Assembly (NCBI GenBank): GCA_905221605.1 | Contig: CAJNDS010002854.1 | Coordinates: 185,685 to 249,684 of the forward strand | DNA from: Symbiodinium natans | Lineage: Eukaryota > Sar > Dinophyceae > Suessiales > Symbiodiniaceae | Direction of reading: 5' to 3' | DNA length: 64,000 bases | Shown here: piece after piece, positions 42,269 through 56,004 of the stretch | Position numbering within the stretch: the first letter of the stretch is position 1 | How the letters are laid out: each line of letters begins with the position of its first letter | Translations under genes and position numbers: made by a program | Notes under the pieces: model-generated | Database searches by the model: none | Seen by the model: only the letters and a program-made list of their open reading frames with translations | What the model was told of the DNA's origin: nothing

Positions 42269-45200
42269 TGCTTGGGAACATCGAAAGTGCAGCCTTGCAG
42301 CCTTGCAGGTCTCGCTCTCTGCCAGCTCCATTGGCAAGGCGGCGCTCCCATGGAAAAGCTGTTTGCTGTATTGAGTGCTCTTCTGTTTTGAGTGTTGCAG
42401 CAATGTCGCTGTTCTTTGTGAATTTTGTGGTTTGCGCCATGTGGTGGCCTGATGCGGTCTGATGCTGCTGCACAAGGTGAGCTTGGTGGCTGACACCTCT
42501 CGCCATCCGGATCCTACAGGGTATCGATGGGTCGGAACCCAAGTCTCCACTCATCTCTGCAAGAGGCACACCCTGCCCACAAAGAATTGCAGTCAGACTT
42601 CTCCAGTGGCCGCAGGCCACGCGAGCCAATACAAGCAACGAGGCAGGATAGCCGAGCAGCACCGCGCACAGCATCGAGGGTGCCAAAAGATCTCTTTCTG
42701 AGAAGGTGTTGCGACTTACCACGGTGAGCCGACTTGCCGGCCACAGTGTGTCCACCCGAGCTTACTAGCACCAAACATGATGTCTCGCATACCTGTTAAC
42801 TCCGCTCACGGTAAAGCGTTGCCGCTCACATGCTTGCACATATATGGGTGCTCGTTCATGGCTGCTCACTGGGCACACATGATGCATATGAGTGTTCAGT
42901 CACATGGGCTTTGACAGCTTTGTCCTGAAGACCAAGAGAGGAATGAAAGAAGATGTCAACACCTGTTCCTTTTGTCAAGAAGGTGCTTTGGAACAATGGC
43001 CCAAACAGAGGCAGGATTTACAAGCAGTTGGCAGCAAGACACCAGCTCGCAGAGTTGGATGTGTTCAATCTTAGCTCTACCACATCGCGTATGCCCTTGG
43101 CTTGCTGTGATTCCCCCCCTTGGTCGGTGTGTTTGCGGGGAATTCAGGGGTGAAAGTCTGGGACCCGATGATGACCCGGTGGCGACACTGCTGGTGACTT
43201 TGCTTTTTGTTTTTTGTAGCCGAGGGCCTTGGATGATATTGTCGGGATGGTTCCTGGAGTGACGCCCAAGTCAGGAGAAGTAAGTGTCTGCGAATCACCT
43301 CACATGTTTTATACAACTCTGAACATGTTTTGCAAATTGTGTGTCCTATGAAAATCCTATGAAATCTAGGCACTATGCAGGATTTGGTCGGTTAGTTTGT
43401 GTGGGACAGAGGGTCATTCTCTGAGTTTTGAATTTAAGCACCTGGGGGTTGATGGCGGATGGGACGGAGTTTGCTGAGATTTGGGCTTCGGGACCAGGAT
43501 GCTGACAAGGACTGGGAAATACTCGGGTCTGAGGGCTATGGCATCGAAAGGAAGGGTGACAGATGCTGACGGGCAACGGTGGGACAACAGCGGGTGGCCG
43601 CATTACGGTGCATTGACATGGAAATACATTTACCTGGGACAGGCTCATATGGACGGTTTGCGGGAAATAGGCCGAGCTGTACGCGTGGAAGCTTGCGGAA
43701 GGCTTGCGGAAGCAAGTGTTCCGCGGAAGCTGATTGCGGAATTTGTTGTTGCGACCTTGGCGGTGGGCTGTCTGGGGGTGTCGGTGCGGTTGGTATATAT
43801 TGCTTGCAAGCCTCATATTGCGACAGATTTCACATGCTTTCGCAGAAGCTGCGCGCAAGCTGCGAAGCGCTGCGCGGAAGCTGCGCGGAAGCTACGCGGA
43901 AGCGACTGGAGTATGTGGATGTACGGCCCAATCTGTCTGATGCAGTAATGAAGTTGGACAGGTCAGAAACTCAGGCCTGTGGGTAAGTGAAGTTTTTCGT
44001 TGCGACTTCGGACTGCCTCAGCTTTTCGTCTTTCGCCCCGATCAGACTGCTTGCACACAGCGGACTCCAACGCAGCATGAAAATGACCCAATCCCAAGCG
44101 ATTGACACGACTACAGTTTCCTTTCGTGGAAGCTCCGCGGAAGCAAATTCAAAGAAAGCTCCATGGAAGGCCCGTGGAAGTCCACGGGCGCTTGCGTTCT
44201 TTGCCAAAGGAACTTTCAGGGACTAAAGAGACCACCGCTCGCAATGTTTGTTGAGACCTTTTTACCCTCCCTCAACTCTAGCATAATACGAGCATTTAAG
44301 TTGGTACACGTGATATTTCGCTGATTTCCTCCAGCGACGCAGCAGTTTGACTACCCGTGTGCTCCCGGATGCCGGTCGGCTAAGCGGGGGTACCTTTGCC
44401 TTTAAAGAACGGGGAGGAGGGCTAGGTGGGGACCTGAGACATCTGTCAGAACTCCAATGGCCCGAGGTTTTGGCGGGTTCGGAATATGTTTAAAACTTTA
44501 CAAGTGTTGGGTTCAAGCACTCAGGTGGTGATGGCAGAGCAAAGTGGGCACAACATAGTGAGAATCGTCTGTACATGGAGCATGCAACCAGTCTGCCCAT
44601 TCCAAAGCATGTTCTTCGAAACAGTCCTTACTCAGGTGAGGGAAATGAACAACAAAGTGGAGGGGCCAGTGACAGCGTGTGTCTGTGGTGTGGTGTGGGA
44701 TGGGGTGGTGTGGTGCGGGTCTTTGGAACGAGGTGCGCTCCTATGGTCTTGTTATGTCTTGTTCGTAGATTGGAATGAAGGGGTGTTTCTCCATAAGGTG
44801 TTTCAGAAACTTCATGATTGCTTGTAGTCAATCTTTTCTACTCTTGGTTCAGAGCATCTCAACGTGAAGCCTCCTTGGTTTGAGGTTTTTTGGATTGACT
44901 GCCGTCTGCCCTGCTTTCTCTACCTCGCAGCTACCGCGCTGGACTGGCTCTTGGGCTTTGTTGCGCCTGCGAAAAACTTGCAAACTTTGAGCTGTGGCTT
45001 CTGCATTCCCACTGTGCAGGCCTCTGATGCAGAGACTCACGTGCCTTTGACGGTGTTTGCCCTGTCTTCATCGGGCTTGCAAAGTTGCAATGCTAAACAA
45101 CGTACCAAGCAAGCATAAGGTCCGGGCGGTTCTGGACAGTCAGGGGATGCAGCAGTTATTGGAGGCCGGGTTGTGGCATGCAGTGCCGGTCGTGCCTCGA

Positions 45201-48200
45201 CGGACTAGATTGCTTTTGACTTTTGACAGTTCTTTAGCAATCAGGGCGAGGAGTTGGAGCAGATGCTGCCTGTCAACCACTCGCAGGCAGGTGCGATGTG
45301 CATTGTTGTCATGACTTTGAACTGTGATGGTTACCTGAGGTGTTCAGGTATAAAGTGAGACAGAGCAACATGGCCGTGTTGATCTCGGCAGCAAGCTCAG
45401 CGGAAGAAGTCATACTTCTAAACAGTGTCCAGAAGGATGTAGAGACCTGTGGAGACCAGGTGTCGAAATTGTCTGGATCTCCAGGCTTTGTGGTATCTTC
45501 GAGGCCGGCGCTACAAAGCCTTTACCGAAACTTTCAGGAGCAAGAGTGTGGCAAATCTTGATCTGCAGTCCGGATTTTCCGAATGATTCAACGACGGGCC
45601 AGCCTGTAGCTGAGACGAAGCGAGAAAAGTCAGATATGTGAGAAACCGAGACAGTCGAAATCGGTGCACCGGCCTTGAGGGCCGATGCGGTCATCCTCCT
45701 GGAGCCCAGTGCGAGAGCCTTCCCTGCCAGCTCCCAAAACATCCGAAGCCGAGCGGAGTTTGTGCGAGCCTTGCTAGAGTTCCATAAGGGCGGAGAGTCA
45801 CCGGTCCGGCTCTCAAGTTCCACGAGGATGTCGCAGCCTGCCTTATCCTACCTTCAAGCCCTTCCCATGTGTGAGTTGTGTTGCCGCCCAATATGCCGTC
45901 AAGAAACTGCGTGCAATAATACCCCACTCTTGTCACGAATTGCAAAAGATTGAGAAGTTCCTGGCCCACGCTCGCTGCAGGTATGTGGTGAAGGCTCTTA
46001 AACTTATCACGGTCGTTTCCTCTGTTCTCCTGCTCGAAAGTTTCCAACTGTTCTCGAAAATTGAGATTTTCCGCCCAAATCCTATAGGTTTCTGAAGCTT
46101 CAAGAACTTCAGGCCTTGGATCTCTTAATTTCCTAAACGCCCTGAAGCTTCTACAGCTTCAGGAACTTTCGGAAACTTAGCAACATTAGTTTTTGGAACT
46201 ACTAACCGAGCTCCTAAAGTAACTACCTGTCCTCAGTTTATCTGGTTGTGTTCGGGGGTGACATGGTGGCAGGTGCATTACTTTTGAAAATGCACGCCTT
46301 CAAGGTGATCGAAAACCATGTTTTGTAAGTAAAAATCTTGCGCTTTCACTGCTGGGGCAGGTATTAAGTCTTGTTCCAGAAGAGTCAAACGTCCTTGTGC
46401 AGTATGCGGTGTGTTCCTGCGAAACTGAAGTTCTAAGTGTGTAGGAAGGACAGCCACGACGCTTGTGACCGCGTGTCTTGTTCCAAAAAAGGATGAAGTA
46501 TGTTGTACAGAGAGGCACAAACGACGAAATGACAAATGTGTTGGGCAAGGTCGCCATGTGAATGGACTCTGTTTTTATGTACCCCCTCCCCTCCCTCCCT
46601 CCCACCCCTCCCAACCCCCCAACCAGCCCCGACAACGAACAAAAACAGAAGATAACATTGAGTCTTTTGCAAAGTATAGTTTTAGAATCTCGAAAAGTTG
46701 GGGAACTTTCGGGATTTCGATCTCTGTACTTTAGCACTATGCGCCCCCCGCTGGCCGGGGCCTGCCGCCACTGCAGCGGCGAGGCAGGTCGGCACGACAG
46801 GCTCCATGAGGTGTATTTTAAGTCTTACGGGGGCTGTTCTAGAAATTCCGGAAATTCATAAAGTCAATAAAGTTCCTGAAGTGTGCTTTGTCCTGTTCCC
46901 CTCCCATTCCCTAACCAATGCGGTCAAATAGCAGGTGCAGGTATCTCTTCCAGAAATAAATGCAGGTATCTCTTCCATAAAGAATCTGAAAGCAGCAGAT
47001 TCGTTGAACAACATAAAACGCCCCCTTTGTTTGCTGTTTGCTTGCCCTTGCTGCCTTGAAATGCCTTTAATGGTGTCAGGTGACATCTTGCCCGTTGTTG
47101 AAGGTTTGTATGTTCGTTTCTTTGAGGCTGGTGTGCACGTAGAGCAACTCATGTCCTCCGCTCCGATGGTCACAAATTGTTTGTTGCGTCTTCCTTTCGC
47201 TGAGAACACAGCATGAAAGGTCTTGTTCATTCGAGTCCAAAGTACGGGGATGCGGTCGAGTCGCTTCGTCATCTCTGCCCGATCTCAGGCTCACCAGCCG
47301 GCTTGTGTGGAGCTGTAAGGCAGGGCTGTGTGAATCTGTGTGAATCTGCCAAACAGGCACATGCCAAATGGCTCTTGAACGGGGCAACAGCGCAAGGCGC
47401 AGTGAAGGCAGCGCTCTGGATATCTCCTTTTGATATGATGTGACGCAATTGGGGTTCCCGGAGGTGCTCAGATATGACAGATACCGCTTCTATGCACGCC
47501 CCTGAGCCCCGGAGCCCCGGACGGCGACACTGTCGGGAAAATGCCACGAGATGCCGCGAGTGTGTCTCCAGGTTTCAGAAGGTGAGGTCAGTGACAATCT
47601 GGAAGTCGCCATCGAGGCCAAAAGCACGGCCCTAAAATGGCCGGTTAGGGCCTTGCACTGCAATGGCACAGGTCATCCCGCACAGGGGATCCGTGGCTAT
47701 CTACGCTGCCTGCGATCCAAATAGGTGCCCCATGGTACCGCGAGGACTTGCAGTCTTGCCTTTGTGACATGTTGTTGACATAGTTTTTGACAAAGTTTCC
47801 CTGCGGTGGCCCAAAGCAAGCTCCAAGTACGGCGTTTCCTCCCTTCCAAGAAGTAACGGGAGGCTGATGCCAGACCGGGTGAGAATGTCCAGCAACGGAC
47901 TTTGTTGTAGGGCAGCCTCACGAACAACCTTCCGTGACCACTTGCTTTGCAGGGGGTGGCTTCATATGCATGGCTCTGCTGGATGGCAAGCGAGCTTGGA
48001 CAAGGCCAGATATTGAGATGCTGGCTTCGACAGATGCCTTTTGTTGCCGGAGCAAAGATTGTCACGCCCTGACATCCATTGGTTTGGTTCTCGGGCATGA
48101 CGCAACACATCCCAACGCTAGCTGGCCCTAATGGCTATCCTCTGCTATCTTGTTATTGACGTATACCAGGGAAGGGAGCGATTCAAGTTGTTTGGAACCT

Positions 48201-49535
48201 GTGAAGGAGGATGCTACGCAGCAATACCGCACCACTATGCTAAAAGTGAGGCATCGCGCGAGCATTTGGTGGATGCGCGCTGATCGGGCAGGATCTGTTT
48301 GGGGAAAATTGAACAAGAAAGGAACAGGGGAACTGGTTCTTGTCGGCTTCTTCTATTGAACGGTGACCCTCTATGCCAAATCCTTGTCTTTCTGCCTAGA
48401 TGTTGTTTGAAGCGTTTACTTCTGGAGCAGTTTAGGATTTTGAACTTAAGGTGTTTGTGCTGGACTCGCTTACTTCACTGCACACAAAAAGTCTATTCCA
48501 TGACAGCGCCTTTCTGGATGCACATGATGCTGTGTGGTACGAAGACTTGAGGCACATTGTATGACGACGACCCAAAAAAAGGCAGGAGCACAAAATTCGC
48601 ACGGGACTCTGCGGGTATCAAAATAACGGTATGAAGTGTTCACAGGTGAATGGGCTCCGGCTCCCCCGCTACCATGCGCTGCCGCGCGCTGCCGCGCGCT
48701 GCCATGTTCGCGTGTTTTTGCTGGGGTCAAGCCCGCGGCGGATGGCATTCTCAACAGAAGGGCTGAACAGGGAAAGTGTACAGCTGCTATGCTCGTGCAA
48801 TGGGACAGCATCCGTCGAGAGCAATACAGATCCACAGCCGAATGTCCACCAAAAGCCAAGTTCTTCCTTTTTCTGTTCTCCGGGGGTCGCCTTTTACGGG
48901 AAAATGCAACGACAATCCAAGAAAAGTATTCGTAGAAAATGTTGAAACCAAAGACTCGGACCCATATGCGGGTCGGTACTGTACCCTGCTGATGTTTGTA
49001 AAGTTGTTTCCTGTGGGGCGTGTGCTGTCACAGTGAGTTTGTCACGGTGAGTGCATGGCAAGGGCCTTTGTGTCAGGGCGAGGCCGGCACATCGAGGTGT
49101 AGGCACATTGCACCCCCATTGGGATGAAAAGTGAACGGAGTGTTTTACTTTTTTGGGTGCGACACCTGACAGCCTGACTCAACCTGGCTCTGCCTGACCT
49201 GACAACCGCAAGCGGCAAAGATGCCCACCCAACTTGCAGAAAGCACCCAGACTTTGGGCCTTTGGGCCTTTGGGCCTTTGGGCCTTTGGGCATGGAAGCG
49301 CGGCCTTGCAAGAGGCCGCGCCCGGGTTTTTGCCAGTTTGCCCAACACACATCGTGACACAAGACGGAAGGACTTGGGGGAACACACAGCTCGCGCACAA
49401 CGCGCAGCGTGCATGCAGCTTGCGCACAGCTCGCGCACAGCTTGCGCATACGTGTAGTGTGCACACTGGTGCAGGCAAAATGCAGTGATCCTGTTTGCTC
49501 AGGCCTCTGACAAAGTGATTTTCCGGCGCAAGCTG
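42269..49535. other. Unassigned 7.3 kb
   Basis: No gene confidently recognised. Candidate exons by composition only: 42953-43075 plus (PVPFVKKVLWNNGPNRGRIY) and 45090-45200 plus (SKHKVRAVLDSQGMQQLLEA). Local repeats: GCGGAAGCT units at 43685-43905 and related GGAAG(C/G)(C/T)CC units at 44125-44190, GCGCTGCC at 48677-48705, TTTGGGCC at 49253-49290, and a C-rich tract at 46578-46628. No tRNA-like B box or snRNA seen. Confidence 0.45.
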
Positions 49536-50180
49536 TTACCACGGCTCCCTGCCGCCTGGCAGTTCAATGCTTGCTTTTTGAGGAACCCTGATTCGTGTTT
49601 TTCTCCTACTATTGTTGCTGCGCATTTGCTGCTGTTGTTGCTGTAGGTATTGTTTGGTTTCTGTTGCATGCTGAGGCAAAGGAAACGCCTCGGGGTGGTG
49701 AACTCGCTTGGGACCGGATTTGAGCTGCACAAATGACTTGTCGCAACTTTTCACTTCTCGAAGGGGCTTGATCCCCCTCATCTTGCATTGCTTGCAAGGA
49801 CACCAGTGTCCCTTTCGAGCCGTGCACCTGTCTTGATTTCTTGTATTTCGTATCGGCCCTTTCAAGTGTGCAAGGTGTGTAATGTCCAATGACAGGCCTT
49901 GCCGCGTCCAGGCCGCCTGATTGGGAATCGCACGGTGCCGAAAAGGGGGTTTGGAAGCGGTGGAAGGACCGCAGACCTCAAACTGCAGAACGCTCTGTGC
50001 CACTTTCGGTCGTGAGCTCGGTGAAAGGATGAGCATAGACCCGGACGAATTAGGAGAACATAAAGCTAATGGGAGGATGGAACTAGCGGCAGTGTGCTCC
50101 TTCCACAGGTGGTTTCGTTCCCAGTTGAGCCCTCGGCTTGCGTGGCGGAAAAGAACACAAAAGAACGCAGTGCAACTCAA
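49536..50180 (-). CDS. Hypothetical Cys-rich protein, uncertain
   Basis: A 214-codon open frame on minus without a convincing ATG at its upstream end. The middle has a Cys cluster, HWCPCKQCKMRG then VKSC, followed by a polyglutamine run and a basic tail (RSNNSRRKTRIR). C-x-C-x-x-C with a later Cys could bind metal, but I know no matching family. The upstream half is Ser/Pro-rich. It could be a single exon or chance; the CAG/CAA run inflates openness. Confidence 0.25.
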   Translation of the reverse strand: MSCTAFFCVLFRHASRGLNWERNHLWKEHTAASSILPLALCSPNSSGSMLILSPSSRPKVAQSVLQFEVCGPSTASKPPFRHRAIPNQAAWTRQGLSLDITHLAHLKGPIRNTRNQDRCTARKGHWCPCKQCKMRGIKPLREVKSCDKSFVQLKSGPKRVHHPEAFPLPQHATETKQYLQQQQQQMRSNNSRRKTRIRVPQKASIELPGGREPW

Positions 50181-51814
50181 AACGCGGCCATCTCGCTAGG
50201 CACAGTTGTGCCTGCGGGCTCGTGGGGAGGCTCGGAAGGAATGCTGAAATGATATAAGATGTGAAATCGCTCAATCGCCTCAGCTCCCGTCAGACCCCGG
50301 GACCGCTTGGACTCTTCGGGTCGCCTGAGGCCCTGGACGGGCCCTTAGAAGCCATTCTTCGAGTCTTTGCACCCTTCGCAGCTGATGTCAAGATATGTCA
50401 AGATCAGTGTCAGGTCATTCCCTTGGAAACACAAGATGCTGCCACGAGACTCAGCGATTCGGGCAAGTGCTTCAGCGGTGTTCAAGGTGTCCATTCAACT
50501 TGAGGTTAAGGACATAGTGGCTGCCTGTGCCAAAGGCACAGCTCCGGTTATGGATGGTTCTTGCCAAAGCCTTATGCGCCATCTCGGCCACACGTTGCCT
50601 CAATGGCTCTCGCTTTCTCTTCACATCTTTACGGCTGCTGCTCTTGCAGCTCTAAGTAACTGTTGCAGCTCTGGCAGTTCTGCGGCTCGTTAGGTCTCAC
50701 CCTTTGGACTCTCGTGGAAGCGAGAAGCCAGGCATGCCGAGGTTTTGCTGTTGTTCCACTGTTTTGCTCTTGTTCTACGGGAAAGGCCGGGAGGCTGGTG
50801 GATGTTGAGGACAAAGCATACCCGACGTGCTCAGGACAGCCGACAGTGCAACATGCAGGACATGTCAGAACCACACGCAGACAGCAGGTAGTATGCGGCT
50901 GGCCTCCATAAGCCATAGGCCATAGGCCATAAGCATTCCAGCAGGCCAGAGAGGCTCAGACGGGCAACTGTGCCGGAATGCCGCTGTCACAAGCAGGATT
51001 GGGAGGCTATGTGGATTTTGTTTTGGCACGGGAGGCTCAGGTAGGTGACGATGGCATCTGCGTCGATTTTGGCTTTCAGCAGGGCAGAAAGGCAGGGAGG
51101 CTCGGGCAGGCAACTGAGCGGGAAGGGTGGTTTTCTGATCTTCACGCAGTGTTTATACGCAAGCTTGGCGACTTTACCGGAATATGACTGTGGTTAACCC
51201 AAGAGGGCTCAGGCGGACTACGTGCACCCCAGCAAGCAGACCAGGGGGTTCAAGGCAATTGTGAATCGGGTTGTGTCGAGTTGAATGCTCAGGGATAGGG
51301 TGGGATGATCGAAATGGCAACTTTCGATTTTTCTGTGCAACCGTGTTGCTGCCCCGATTGTTGGCCCCATGTGTTGCTACGCTGCAGATCACGACCAAGC
51401 AAAGCTGCTTAATTGTTGATTCAAGAACATTGTTTTTGAAGGTCTTTGAATGTCTGAATACTTATGCTGACGGTTTATGTCCAAGAGTGTCCAAGCGTGT
51501 CCAAGCAGCATGTCCGAGCGTCGATTACAACGGGCATGGCTCCATTCTTTCGCCTTTAGCATTAGCATGGGATCGATGCACTCGCATACTGCGTACTTTT
51601 CCCGAAAGCATGGCGGAGGGTTTTCCAGGGGAGGTGATTGTCGTTAAAGAGTCGTCGTTATACGGATGACGTGATGGATGTGATGGATGGCGTGATGGAT
51701 GATGCTCGGATGAATGCCGTGATGGATTTGGTGGGTTTTCCTCAAAAATTAATATGATTTAAAGCACGGGGTAAGGTTTGCGGGAGCCGGCGCACTTGGT
51801 TACAAAAAGGGCAA
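50181..51814. other. Unassigned; GATGGAT microsatellite at the end
   Basis: Frames at 50261-50503 and 50367-50693 plus overlap without recognised motifs. A short CCATAGG triple repeat lies at 50908-50930. At 51665-51730, GTGATGGATG units introduce the 79-bp satellite; similar GATGTCGTCATGGATG units occur on its far side. Confidence 0.5.
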
Positions 51815-52710
51815 AACCGCTAACCTTTTGCGTGTTTTGGCGTTGTCGAAACGCAAAAACGAGGACCCTCAGCGTTGTCTTGGCGTAGCGTGGACAACCC
51901 TCTGCGTGTTTTGGCGTTGTCGAAACGCAAAAACGTTCTGCGTGGTTTTGGCGTGTCGTGATAGCGCAAACGACAACCCTCTGCGTGTTTTGGCGTTGTC
52001 GAAACGCAAAAACGATCTGCGTGGTTTTGGCGTGTCGTGATAGCGCGGACGACAACCCTCTGTGTGTTTTGGCATTGTCGAAACGCAAAAACGATCTGCG
52101 TGGTTTTGGCGTGTCGTGATAGCGCAAACGACAACCCTCTGCGTGTTTTGGCGTTGTCGAAACGCAAAAACGATCTGCGTGGTTTTGGCGTGTCGTGATA
52201 GCGCGGACGACAACCCTCTGTGTGTTTTGGCATTGTCGAAACGCAAAAACGATCTGCGTGGTTTTGGCGTGTCGTGATAGCGCGAACGACAACCCTCTGC
52301 GTGTTTTGGCGTTGTCGAAACGCAAAAACGATCTGCGTGGTTTTGGCGTGTCGTCATAGCGCGAACGACAACCCTCTGCGTGTTTTCGCGTTGTCGAAAC
52401 GCAAAAACGAGGACCCTCTGCGTGTGTGCGGGGTGTCGCGATCGCTCGAGCGACAACCCTCTGCGTGTTTTGGCGTTGTCGAGATGCAATTTTAAAACGA
52501 GGATGGTCTTGGCGTGTCGTGATCGCGCGAACGACAACCTCTGCGTACAATCCTCTTCGTGTTTTGGCGTTGTCGAAGCGCAAAAACGAGGACCGTCTGA
52601 GTTCTTGGCGTGTCGTCAGCAACGAGGACCCTCTGCGTGTGCGCGGGGTGTCGTGCTCGCATGAACAACAACTTTCTACGTGTTTTTTGCGTTGTCGAAA
52701 ACGGTTTTCG
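51815..52710. repeat. 79-bp satellite, about 11 copies, no stop in any minus-strand frame over most of its length
   Basis: Units begin TCTGCGTGTTTTGGCGTTGT at 51901, 51980, 52059, 52138, 52217, 52296 and 52375, exactly 79 bp apart; flanking units are diverged or shortened. Each unit consists of two related halves (GCGTGTTTTGGCGTTGTCG and GCGTGGTTTTGGCGTGTCG). Because 79 is 1 modulo 3, successive units are read in rotating frames, and minus frames of 332, 222 and 137 codons overlap. The basic, Arg/Thr/Phe-rich translation shows no known domain. Confidence 0.97.
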
Positions 52711-55700
52711 TGAAGCTTCTTCGTTGTCGTCGTTGACGCAAAGATTGATGTCGTCATGGATGGATGTCGTCATGCATGTCGTGTTGGATGTCGTGGTCTT
52801 AATGATGGCTCTAACATGCTTTCGGGACCGCCATTCTCTAGTTACGCACTACAAGCTTCTGATGGCTTTGACTGCTTGCACGCTGTGATGCTCTTTGCTT
52901 TCGAGCAGATGACATCCAAGACTGTCCGAGTACCTCAGACCTGACTCTTGTAAAAGAAGTGCTTACATCAACAGTCAACAGAAGTGGATCAGCTTCAATT
53001 CCCAAAGTCACCACATCTCGGGACAAAACTCTCTTAATTTGTGCGGTTTAGGACTGGCCATATTTTTCGGCAGCACTCGGGTCACGTTTGTCACATTTGC
53101 ATCAGTTTGGCACACGTTACCAGCATGCCACCACTTCTCATGTTGGCTATCAAGCCTTGCAATGAAGAGCTGTTGTTTCACTTGATTGAGATCTGTTGAG
53201 GCCATGCAGTTGGAGCCGATAGCAGCACGAAGGCACGGCTCAGGTGGGCATTTGATTTGTGCAAAACAAACGTCGCCAGAGGATAAACCGGAGCCTAGCA
53301 GTCGAGCCCATCGAACTTGTGGCAGAGCGACAAGGCATTTTTCGGCATTTTGACGTGCCCAGCCCGAACAGGGCTGCACGTTGCAAGACAGGAGATGGAC
53401 CTCGAGAAGGGCCGATCCGCTTCGGCGAGGTGCATTGAAGTGCATTGAAGTGCATTGCAGCTGTGATGATTTGACCCTGGCCAGTGCTGGAATGCCGGCA
53501 TCATTGTGCCGAGGGTTTCCGATTGCGAGCTGCTGGATGTGGAGCCCTGTATCTAGGCCTCAGATAGATTGTTCCGTCCACAAGGTGCTCTGCAAGTTGT
53601 TTTTCACAGCATTCCACCCAGTAGGCTACCCGGGCAGCGACGGACTTTGCTGGAAGTCTGGAGATGCGATGCCCTCATTGAAGAGATACCGCTGGGATGT
53701 ATGGCAAAAGGGTATGTCTTCAGAGTTGCAGCTGCAGAGAAGGAGCCGCTGACACCACCAGCGGGAACACGATTCTCTGCTCATGGTGGAGAACTAGGGG
53801 TTGCTGTCTCAGTATGACTTCCATTCGGGTCGGGCGTATCTTCTTTGTGTCATCAAGGCGCCTTTAAGCTTTGGTCGGCCAGTGTCGTTGCGATGGGTGC
53901 CGCTTCCTCGGATGGAAAGCAAACGCATGCAACGGCCAGCCTTGGCAGCCTTGATCAGCCTTGGCAGCTCTTAGAGCTCGAGGCCAACTCCCCCGCCATC
54001 CGAAGCCACAGAAAGCGATTTGGAAGACGACGAAAGGCGGGTGACCGGTGCCTGGAGCTGCTGGAAGATTACATAACATACATCGGCAGGCCTTTGGCTT
54101 CCGAATCCGAGGATTGGTGCAGAAACGCGCATGTCGCCGCACAATGTGCTGTCTGCCGTGCACTTCCCATCTTTCCTCATGCAGAGGAAGCCTCGCATCG
54201 GCCTTGCCGAGGCCAAAGTAGAACGGTCTGGTCCCATCTGGCCAAGCTACAGGAACCAATGCGTGAGTTGGACATCAGTTTCTCCGACAGACTGGCAAGC
54301 AGTTCACCCCGACAAGCACGGACAACTTAAATCACTCGACATCGTGTCTATTGCGCACCCGGTCATGCCCTGTCATACCCTGTCATCGGTGTCAGCAGGT
54401 GCAGCTCGCGACTTGCTGCCTGAAGCTGCCAGGTATGCTCAGGACTGCGAGAGAGATTCCGGCACCTACTGAGATGTAGACCCACTGTTTGTTTGTGTCA
54501 CGTTCGCATTTCTGTTCGAGGAGGGACTCTACTCCCGCGTTGCAGACAAGGCTCAGAAACAGCTTCAGCTTCGTAGAGCCTCCCGGCCTTTCGCAAACAC
54601 AACCGTTGAGGCTGATTCAGCAGTACCTGTTGTTTTTCTTCCGCTATGCACTGATGCGCTGAATTGATGCACACCTCGTGGCTGCGGAGACTGACATACA
54701 TCAGCCGTGACAATGTCTCATGAGTCCTCATGAACGACAGGGGCTTTGCAGCATGCAAGAACAGTCGTGGAACAAGATGTTCCAGTCGATGCTCTACATA
54801 CCGCCGATGTGTACAAGCTTGTACAGATGGTGGTCAGTGCTGGCGGCTATTGGCAGCCTCGGCCATCGAATGAAAATGGAGTTTGCAACGCAGTTTGTCT
54901 GTTAGTGTGCTGGTACAGCTAGGCATGTGCAAGGTACCCGCAACCATCTCATCATGACTGGAGCCGTGAGCTTGCCAGTCAGGTGCGAAGGTACATTGTT
55001 CAATTGTTCGGTGTCAGCACGTGTCCTTGTTTCCCTGCTTTGTCAGGGAAGTTTGGTCATCGCGGCAACGAGCAAGGCCTTCAGGCCGACGATTTCTATG
55101 ACAGGAGGCTCTTCTTATGTTCATCAATGGTGATTGAATTGCAGGGCTGGTTGGATCTTTCTCACCATTACCAGCAACCACCTTGCTGCGTATTCCTTGC
55201 GTGCTCCGGCCTGAGCTTGTCAACTCAGCTGATCGTAGTGGCACAGTGCCTTGCCGCAGCCAATTCCTTGATGGTAACGAGGTGAACATATACGAACACG
55301 CGCCAGCAAAGCTGGAAAGGAAAAACTCGGCAAATCCGAAACACATGTTTGTCCAAAGCCTGGAAGTCCCTAACTTCAGTCTTTCCCACTATCGAACCGA
55401 AAAACATTGTGTTTTTCTAAAACCTCAGGACGAACCTTTCCACACTGGCCTGTCCACTTGTAACCCAAGTGCAGAATTCAAGCACCCAAACAAGCCCCAC
55501 AGCATCCCACACCTTGCAGAGCAATGTCGCTTCCACAGAGTGACGAGGAAAACTGGGCAGATCTGGGCAGCAGAGGAATGGCTTCAAGAAGGGTCACCTG
55601 AACATCAGCACTGCGGCAAGCATGTTTTGAAATGGGCACGGTGCTCCTTTTGGAGTACATTGTTGAGTGATAGTCAAGTCGGGAAAAGGACACCTGAGTG

Positions 55701-55775
55701 AAGCCATTGAGCCCCCCCCCATTTGAGCAAGCGCCAAAACCCCCAGCCATTCAATTAAGTAAGGGGTGGACACGA
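52711..55775. other. Unassigned 3 kb
   Basis: 53845-54330 plus is a 161-codon frame overlapping another (54131-54472) and a minus frame, all without recognised motifs. A TGCATTGAAG triplicate is at 53431-53458. 55183-55701 plus is open for 172 codons but lacks family features. Confidence 0.45.
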
Positions 55776-55960
55776 ATGCCCAAAACCCTGTAAAACGATG
55801 GGACCACTTGAAAAGCGACACCCCTAAGTTAATGAACCGTTGGGTGTGCTATAGCCGTGATTTTCCTAAAGCGACACCTACAAACATCAAGCGTGGATAA
55901 ATGATGCTAAAACCCTGTAAAACGATGGGAACACTTGAAAAGCGACACCCCTGATGTTGC
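55776..55960 (+). repeat. Two ~52-bp repeats, 132 bp apart
   Basis: AACCCTGTAAAACGATGGGA through TTGAAAAGCGACACCCCT occurs at about 55787 and 55913. Confidence 0.9.
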
Positions 55961-56004
55961 GTCCATTAGCACCTCGAGCCAGTTTTGGCAGTCGCTCATT
56001 TGCA

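Noticed and set aside
51815-52710. CRISPR array or repeat-protein gene in the 79-bp satellite
   Set aside because: There are no unique spacers; the long frames arise from rare stops in the unit combined with a period of 1 modulo 3, and no start codon context or domain supports a gene.
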